Positions 58,699 to 64,000 of a stretch of DNA of 64,000 nt are shown here, piece after piece. Position numbers and translations under genes: made by a program. A model generated the notes under the pieces. The model had not been told where the DNA came from. It did not search any database and worked only from the letters and a program-made list of their open reading frames with translations. This stretch comes from Bacteroidales bacterium (GTDB lineage: Bacteria; Bacteroidota; Bacteroidia; Bacteroidales; UBA932), in assembly GCA_015060455.1 (NCBI GenBank), contig SUYM01000014.1:1-64000 (forward strand), given 5' to 3'. Position 1 is the stretch's first letter. The number at the start of each line of letters is the position of its first letter.

Positions 58699-59586
58699 TC
58701 ATCGTTTGAACAAGGTCATCAGGCCCTTAACGTAATCTTCATCAAGAGCGATGCTGACCTTATCTACATTATATTTCATGAAAAGCCTTGAAGAGGTCTG
58801 CTCCACATTGCGGAACCACTCTTCGTATGCCAGCCTCATCTTGCGGTCAGACGTATCCACCCAGGCGTCCTGTCCCGATTCGGAGTCCTTTATATGTATG
58901 AGTCCCACATCCGGGATATTCCTTTCACGCGGATCATATACCTCTATAACAGACAGGTCATGCCTGTTCACAGCCACCTTCAATGCCTCCTCATACCGCG
59001 GAGAGCCGTCCTTATCGACATCTATCATGTCGGAAAGCAGGAAGGCAGTACATTTCTTCTTGATGGCATTGGTCAGATACCTCAGGGCCTCCGAAATGTC
59101 CGTTCCGTCGGTAGTCGGCTCAAACTCAATGATTTCGCGTATGATATGAAGGAGGTGGCTGCGTCCCTTCTTCGGAGGTATGAATTTCTCCACCTTCTCG
59201 CTGAAAAAGAGGGCACCGACCTTGTCATTGTTTATGATGGCCGAGAACGACAGGACCGCAGCGATTTCCGCAAGCACATCCTTTCGGCTGGCGCCCGCAG
59301 TACCGAACAGCCTTGACCGGCTGACATCGATGAGCAGGACCACCGTCATCTCCCTCTCCTCCTCAAAGACCTTCACATATGGGGCGCGCAGACGTGCCGT
59401 GACATTCCAGTCCATGTTGCGCACATCGTCCCCATACTGATACTCACGCACCTCGCTGAACGCCATTCCACGCCCCTTGAAGGCCGAATGGTATTCACCG
59501 GCGAAGATCTGATGAGACAGAGCACGGGTCTTGATCTCTATTTTACGGACCTTCTTTAACAGGTCGTTTGCTGATAAATTACTCAT
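58699..59586 (-). CDS. DUF58 domain protein of the Bat operon
   Basis: The 295-residue cytoplasmic protein has the DUF58 core (YQYGDDVRNMDWNVTARLRA) followed by a VWA-like fold with LLIDVSRSR. Proteins of this family act with a MoxR AAA+ ATPase. It lies between moxR and the membrane protein gene. The 150-base spacer to moxR contains the 59.6-kb repeats; the downstream spacer (58638-58698) has a short CCGGCCGCACG / CGCGACCGG hairpin. Confidence 0.93.
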   Translation of the reverse strand: MSNLSANDLLKKVRKIEIKTRALSHQIFAGEYHSAFKGRGMAFSEVREYQYGDDVRNMDWNVTARLRAPYVKVFEEEREMTVVLLIDVSRSRLFGTAGASRKDVLAEIAAVLSFSAIINNDKVGALFFSEKVEKFIPPKKGRSHLLHIIREIIEFEPTTDGTDISEALRYLTNAIKKKCTAFLLSDMIDVDKDGSPRYEEALKVAVNRHDLSVIEVYDPRERNIPDVGLIHIKDSESGQDAWVDTSDRKMRLAYEEWFRNVEQTSSRLFMKYNVDKVSIALDEDYVKGLMTLFKR

Positions 59587-59598
59587 ACTATTTTGTAA

Positions 59599-59734
59599 GA
59601 TGCCCGATCAGGTCGGGCATGACGTTTCAAAAGTGAAGGTCGGGCATGACGTTTCAAAAGTGAAGGTCGGGCATGACGTTGCAAAAGTTCCGGCCTGCAG
59701 TATCAAATCGTCATTGCCGGCTTGACCGGCAATC
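59599..59734. repeat. 27-bp unit repeated three times plus a dispersed-repeat module
   Basis: AGGTCGGGCATGACGTTTCA, continuing AAAGTGA, is repeated at 59610-59636, 59637-59663 and (with changes) 59664-59690. It is preceded by GATGCCCGATC and followed by CGTCATTGCCGGCTTGACCG, continuing GCAATCT (59708-59734). The same modules occur at 2365-2427. They fill the spacer between the moxR and DUF58 genes. Confidence 0.85.
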
Positions 59735-59736
59735 TG

Positions 59737-60729
59737 CTAAGGCACTTCTACAGCATTGATGATTTCAGAAATGATCTGGTCGGCAGTCATGTTCTCCGCC
59801 TCTGCCTCATAAGTGAGTCCGATACGGTGACGGAGCACCTCATAGCACACCGCACGCACATCCTCAGGAATCACATAGCCCCTTCTCTTGATGAAGGCAT
59901 AGGCCTTTGCAGCAGCGGCAAGCGAGATACTTGCACGTGGAGATGCACCATACGAAATGAGACCTTCCAACTTCGCAAGATTATAATCCTTCGGTGTACG
60001 TGTAGCATATACTATATCCACGATGTACCTCTCGATCTTCTCATCCATATAGACCTCCTTGACCACCTCGCGAGCCCTTACTATATCCTCCGGTTTGAGC
60101 ACTGGCGATGCCTTAGGGAACTCTCCGCTGTTGTTCATACGGATGATCTGACGCTCCTCCTCCTTCTTCGGATAACTTACGACCACCTTGAGCATGAAAC
60201 GGTCCAACTGCGCCTCAGGAAGCGGATACGTACCCTCCTGCTCGATAGGGTTCTGGGTCGCCATCACAAGGAAGGGCTGCGGAAGCGGGAAAGTCTCGTC
60301 ACCGATGGTCACCTGACGCTCCTGCATGGCTTCCAGAAGGGCAGACTGCACCTTCGCCGGAGAACGGTTGATCTCATCGGCGAGCACGAAATTCGCGAAA
60401 ACCGGGCCTTTCTTGATCTGGAACTGTTCTGTCTTCTGAGAATATATCAGAGTACCGAGAACGTCAGCAGGAAGAAGGTCCGGAGTGAACTGGATACGGC
60501 TGAACTTTGAATCCACAGCCTGAGACAAGGTGTTGATAGCCAAGGTCTTTGCAAGGCCGGGCACACCTTCGAGGAGGATATGTCCGTTTGCAAGAAGACC
60601 GATGAGAAGGTTCTCGACCAGATGTTTCTGGCCCACGATGACCTTGTTCATCTCCATTGTCAGAATGTCAACAAACGAACTCTCTCTCTGGATGCGGTCG
60701 TTCAATTCTTTGATGTTAATGCTTTCCAT
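59737..60729 (-). CDS. MoxR-family AAA+ ATPase
   Basis: The 330-residue cytoplasmic ATPase has the Walker A motif GVPGLAKT (55-62), Walker B with DE at 118-119 in FVLADEINRS, and the MoxR sensor and arginine-finger region (MATQNPIEQEGTYPLPEAQL). It is the first gene of the bat cluster and is thought to drive assembly or metal insertion of VWA-domain partners. A -7 box lies 37 bases upstream. A repeat-filled spacer of 150 bases separates it from the DUF58 gene. It is divergent from truA. Confidence 0.96.
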   Translation of the reverse strand: MESINIKELNDRIQRESSFVDILTMEMNKVIVGQKHLVENLLIGLLANGHILLEGVPGLAKTLAINTLSQAVDSKFSRIQFTPDLLPADVLGTLIYSQKTEQFQIKKGPVFANFVLADEINRSPAKVQSALLEAMQERQVTIGDETFPLPQPFLVMATQNPIEQEGTYPLPEAQLDRFMLKVVVSYPKKEEERQIIRMNNSGEFPKASPVLKPEDIVRAREVVKEVYMDEKIERYIVDIVYATRTPKDYNLAKLEGLISYGASPRASISLAAAAKAYAFIKRRGYVIPEDVRAVCYEVLRHRIGLTYEAEAENMTADQIISEIINAVEVP

Positions 60730-60744
60730 AAATATGTTTTTTGA

Positions 60745-60752
60745 TATTTTTG
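60745..60752 (+). promoter_or_regulatory. -7 box for truA
   Basis: TATTTTTG matches TAnnTTTG, 37 bases before the truA start, in the spacer shared with the divergent moxR gene. Confidence 0.35.
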
Positions 60753-60766
60753 CATTTTCAAACCTA

Positions 60767-60774
60767 CAAATATA
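60767..60774 (-). promoter_or_regulatory. -7 box for the moxR-bat operon
   Basis: The complement reads TATATTTG (TAnnTTTG), 37 bases before the moxR start. Confidence 0.45.
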
Positions 60775-60789
60775 GTCAATTTTAACGAT

Positions 60790-61563
60790 ATGCGATACAT
60801 TATCAGGCTCTCATACGACGGCAGCGCATTTTGCGGCTGGCAGATTCAGAACAATGCGGTTTCTGTTCAGGGTACCGTGGAAACAGCCCTTTCAACCCTT
60901 TTGGGGCAGGCCGTTTCCATCACCGGCGCCGGTCGTACAGACACCGGGGTCAATGCCATAAACTATATAGCGCATTTCGAAATTGCCGAAGCAATGCCTT
61001 TCGAAGCGGAGCATCTTGCCTACAAATTAAATGCCATACTGCCCCGCGAAATCGTCATTCATGAGATCTGTTGTGCAGGGGAGAATTTTCATGCAAGATT
61101 TGACGCGCGAAGCAGGGAATACTGCTATTTCGTACATTTCGTCAAGGACCCCTTCGCCGAGAAATATTCCTATCGTATGAGGCAGCCACTGGACATTGAT
61201 GCCATGAACCAGGCCGCCCGGAGACTGCTTGGAGAGCACGATTTCAGTTGTTTCGAAAAGGTGGGCGGCAACAATACGACATCCGTCTGCACCATCACCG
61301 AGGCCGTATGGACCACATATAAGCCCACACACGCGGAACTGATGCGAGCACCATACCGTGAAGGCGACTATATCGTGTTCCGCATCCGCGCAAACAGATT
61401 TCTGCGCAACATGGTCCGCGCCATTGTCGGCTCGCTTATCGAGGTGGGTCGCGGCAAAAAGAGCCCGTCATGGATTGACGGACTCATAGCATCAGGTTCT
61501 CGTTCCGCAGCAGGACAGTCGGTCCCGGGGAATGCCCTCTTCTTCTGCGGGGCGGAGTATTAG
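60790..61563 (+). CDS. truA: tRNA pseudouridine synthase A
   Basis: The 257-residue cytoplasmic enzyme makes pseudouridine at positions 38-40 of the tRNA anticodon arm. It has the family's GAGRTDTGVNA motif with catalytic Asp51, a RLSYDGSAFCGWQ opening, and a C-terminal RFLRNMVRAIVGSLIEVG. The length is typical. The last four bases overlap the converging EEP gene. There is no operon partner. Confidence 0.97.
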   Translation: MRYIIRLSYDGSAFCGWQIQNNAVSVQGTVETALSTLLGQAVSITGAGRTDTGVNAINYIAHFEIAEAMPFEAEHLAYKLNAILPREIVIHEICCAGENFHARFDARSREYCYFVHFVKDPFAEKYSYRMRQPLDIDAMNQAARRLLGEHDFSCFEKVGGNNTTSVCTITEAVWTTYKPTHAELMRAPYREGDYIVFRIRANRFLRNMVRAIVGSLIEVGRGKKSPSWIDGLIASGSRSAAGQSVPGNALFFCGAEY

Positions 61564-64000
61564 AATTCGAAATCAACCAGGATAGGACGGTGGTCGGACG
61601 GATGGGTGCAGTCTGACACATTCGAAGGTCTTTCCGATGTCCATTTATCCCTTATGACCACTGCCTCCGTAACCGCATTCATCATTGAAGAGGAAGCATA
61701 GACATAGTCAATACGGAAGCGTCCGTCCATAAGTGACGGCATAAACCTGCCCGGATATTTTTCAGCAATCACGTCACTGAGTCCGGTATTGTTCCTTATA
61801 TAATCCTGAACACTCAGAATCTGAGTCGAAGAATACCTATAGTACCAGTTATCAACCGGTGAGTGCGAGTTCATGTCTCCCAGGAATATCCAGTTGTTCT
61901 CTGACGAATACTTGCTGCTCAGGACAGTCTGCTTCATGAGATACTGAACTTCATGCAGCCTGTACAGATCTCCCTCACGAGCGGCCGCACTTGCGTCCTG
62001 GTCGGCAGCATTCGGGTCATAGTTATAAGGCATCGCATGGTAGGTCACGATATTTATTTTTCTTCCTCCCGCATTCAGGGTGAAATATCCCGCACCATGT
62101 TTTATAGGCTTACCTGAAACCCCTGTGTCATATATCTCCAAGACACGGGTGACTGATGTCTTGGAAGTGACCTCCTGAGAATAATTGTCCTTGTCAGCGC
62201 TTACTGCCACATAATTATGATTATATCTTTTTGCAAGAGTTGACCAGCCTACGGTACCGCCTGAGGCTCCGTTAAGTTTCTTGGCAGAAGCGGACTCATC
62301 AGCAGACGACCCCGACTTTCTTACTGTTTCTGCCTCGATGAAGACACAGCAGTCCGCATCATATTTCTTCAACCAGTTCACAAAGTTGTCATAATTGTTT
62401 CCCTGGTCGGACCACATGCCGAACTGAATGTTCCAGAGCAGCAGACGGAAACTCTTCTTCTGGATTGAGGACAGTTTCTTCACAGCCATGTCTGTGCATG
62501 TAAAATTCTCACCCTCAAACTTGACAGACATATCCTTATCAGCGCTCTCAACCGTAAACACAACATCATGAGTCTCTGAGGTATATTGTTCAGGATCAAT
62601 CATATACTCGCTTTTGAGCGGCCATGCCTCCCTGTCTGAATCCTCGTCATTCACAGCACGCCCGTCTATTTTCATACCGGTAAAGAATCCTCCGGTCGGA
62701 AGCGAGATTTTAAGAGGTTCGGCGGCGTAATCCTCGAACTTCAATTTGAAACTGAGTTCGGCCTTGCTCAAGGTTGTCAGATCCGACAGGCCAGGAATAT
62801 CTGTCACAGGCGGCTGAGCCTTGCGTACGGTTATGTCATCAAGGTAGAAGCCATGTTTGTCACTCCCGGATGTAGAGGTTCCACGGAACTGGAAACGCGT
62901 AGAGGATGTCGCATTGCGGACTGTAACCATCACTTCATGCCAACCTGAGGTCACTCCGGTTGATGCCATCGCGTGCAGGGACTTGCCTGTCGCCCATATA
63001 TCATTGCCGGAAGCGTCAGTCTGCGCCACGCCATCAAAACTGAATCCGACAATCTCGCCTCCATCCAGACAAGCGACGTCAAGTCCCTCGTTCCATCCGT
63101 CAACAGGATTGAACCTGAATGTCAGTTCCACGTCGGTCTTCGCAGTCAGATTGCTCAAAACCGGAGTCTCGACCCATCCGCGATACTGATAATTCACACC
63201 GACACCGATGCAGCCCTGATACTCCTGTACCCTGAAAAGATACTTCCAGTCCATGAACGCGCGGCTCCTGATATAGGATTCGCTCATTTTATGACTCGCA
63301 TCCACCGTATTGGCGTTATTCCATGAATTCGGGGTCATATATCCCGTGCCGGGAACACCCTGCTGTACCTCAGTGTATGCCTGCTCATAACCGGTTGCTG
63401 TGGTCCTGCCGTCTATGCCCGGATTCACGCTGTCAGGGGCATAACCTTTATTCTGTCCTGCCGGATCCGCTCCCCACACGCAATTGTCAAACCCTTCATA
63501 GAAAAGCACAATCGAAGATGGAGAATAATCGATATTCAATGACTTCACATCACCTGCCGCGAACGCAGGAACGCTTGCCGTCGTACGCTTCATCTGATGC
63601 TTGCTGTCGCAGATATATATGTCAAGGTCGCCATACGTTCCCGCCTGCACCGGTATCTGGAAACGTGCCGGCAAAGTAACGGGACCTGAGCCTTCTCTGA
63701 TACAGTTAAGCACTACAAAATCAAGTCCGTCAGCGGAGAGAGCATTACCGTTCCGGGATTTCACCTTTATCGAATTGACCGAGCCTGTTCCATTCACCTG
63801 AATATCAAGCATCGCAAAACCGTCTTTCAGGGAATAATTGCCATACCTGTTCTTCTTGGCGAACAGAGGGTAGTCCTTCATGGCATCGATGGTTGTCGCA
63901 TAGAACTGGGAGAACGGAATCTTTGCATTCCTGTCATCAGCCTTGCTTCCAAACGGCAGTTGCGCATTCTCCTTATACACAGTCATTTCCAGATAATCAT
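61560..64000 (-). CDS. Fimbrillin-like surface protein with EEP nuclease/phosphatase domain (5' end outside window)
   Basis: The frame is open through base 64000, so the N-terminus and any signal peptide lie beyond the window; the visible Met at 63986 is not a convincing start. The visible order is a fimbrillin-like segment (FQIPVQAGTYGDLDIYICDS), a jelly-roll domain (FYLDDITVRK) at about residues 140-390, another sandwich, and a C-terminal EEP domain (about 530-808). The EEP motifs are intact: LLLWNIQFG, VFIEAET, VTYHAMP, IFLGDMNSH, RIDYVYAS and HPSDHRPILV. It would cleave phosphoester bonds, such as DNA or phospholipid head groups, at the surface. The target is unknown. Confidence 0.8.
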   Translation of the reverse strand, partial: DYLEMTVYKENAQLPFGSKADDRNAKIPFSQFYATTIDAMKDYPLFAKKNRYGNYSLKDGFAMLDIQVNGTGSVNSIKVKSRNGNALSADGLDFVVLNCIREGSGPVTLPARFQIPVQAGTYGDLDIYICDSKHQMKRTTASVPAFAAGDVKSLNIDYSPSSIVLFYEGFDNCVWGADPAGQNKGYAPDSVNPGIDGRTTATGYEQAYTEVQQGVPGTGYMTPNSWNNANTVDASHKMSESYIRSRAFMDWKYLFRVQEYQGCIGVGVNYQYRGWVETPVLSNLTAKTDVELTFRFNPVDGWNEGLDVACLDGGEIVGFSFDGVAQTDASGNDIWATGKSLHAMASTGVTSGWHEVMVTVRNATSSTRFQFRGTSTSGSDKHGFYLDDITVRKAQPPVTDIPGLSDLTTLSKAELSFKLKFEDYAAEPLKISLPTGGFFTGMKIDGRAVNDEDSDREAWPLKSEYMIDPEQYTSETHDVVFTVESADKDMSVKFEGENFTCTDMAVKKLSSIQKKSFRLLLWNIQFGMWSDQGNNYDNFVNWLKKYDADCCVFIEAETVRKSGSSADESASAKKLNGASGGTVGWSTLAKRYNHNYVAVSADKDNYSQEVTSKTSVTRVLEIYDTGVSGKPIKHGAGYFTLNAGGRKINIVTYHAMPYNYDPNAADQDASAAAREGDLYRLHEVQYLMKQTVLSSKYSSENNWIFLGDMNSHSPVDNWYYRYSSTQILSVQDYIRNNTGLSDVIAEKYPGRFMPSLMDGRFRIDYVYASSSMMNAVTEAVVIRDKWTSERPSNVSDCTHPSDHRPILVDFEF

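Overview
The window reads as the chromosome of a gut-type Bacteroidales bacterium. The evidence is SusC/SusD transport, a hybrid two-component regulator, fimbrillin/GLUG/BACON surface lipoproteins, the Bat (aerotolerance) gene cluster, and promoter -7 boxes of the form TAnnTTTG in place of a -10 hexamer. Genus cannot be fixed from the sequence alone. No tRNA, rRNA, CRISPR array or intact insertion sequence was seen.

Left edge (1-3.4 kb): a patch of decaying surface-adhesin DNA. A GLUG-repeat adhesin tail (cut by the window) and a second, internally deleted copy of the same gene end flank a DUF3800 gene. They are followed by the tail of a Fibrobacter-succinogenes-major-paralogue domain, a terminator and a remnant of a RhuM-like gene. 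A lipocalin lipoprotein follows. 3.5-13.5 kb: a divergent GH88 / acyltransferase / DUF2264 locus, groES-groEL, a secreted mutarotase, a GH43 enzyme, a TrmH methyltransferase and glyA.

Core (13.6-52.1 kb): about 38 kb of minus-strand genes forming one large polysaccharide-utilisation locus. The part downstream of the regulator runs from a fimbrillin/GLUG lipoprotein at 36.7 kb through a fimbrillin-like lipoprotein, a BACON protein with a degenerate endonuclease/exonuclease/phosphatase (EEP) fold, SusC, SusD, a DUF5689 glycan-binding lipoprotein, a clan GH-A enzyme, a DUF5107-TPR protein, a BNR-propeller enzyme, a heparinase II/III-type lyase and a GH2 beta-galactosidase. The hybrid sensor lies at 36.9-40.8 kb. 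Upstream of it are a fimbrillin/FISUMP lipoprotein, a 47-residue small protein with an eight-G tract, two tandem BNR-propeller proteins, an SGNH acetylesterase, an exported FAD oxidoreductase, and a lyase fused to a mutarotase. Two lyases, GH88, a DUF2264 enzyme and an esterase point to an O-acetylated uronic-acid polysaccharide also carrying galactose or arabinose-like sugars. The exact substrate cannot be read from the sequence.

Right part (52.2-64 kb): the Bat operon (moxR, DUF58, a membrane protein, batA, batB, batC, and batD fused to batE), then truA, and a large fimbrillin-like/EEP surface protein cut by the window end.

Short dispersed repeats of two families thread through the window. 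They occupy spacers inside the groESL and polysaccharide operons, an array of eight ~20-bp units at 23.9 kb, and a 27-bp triplicate at 59.6 kb, and one pair is translated as the C-terminal tail of the membrane protein before batA.
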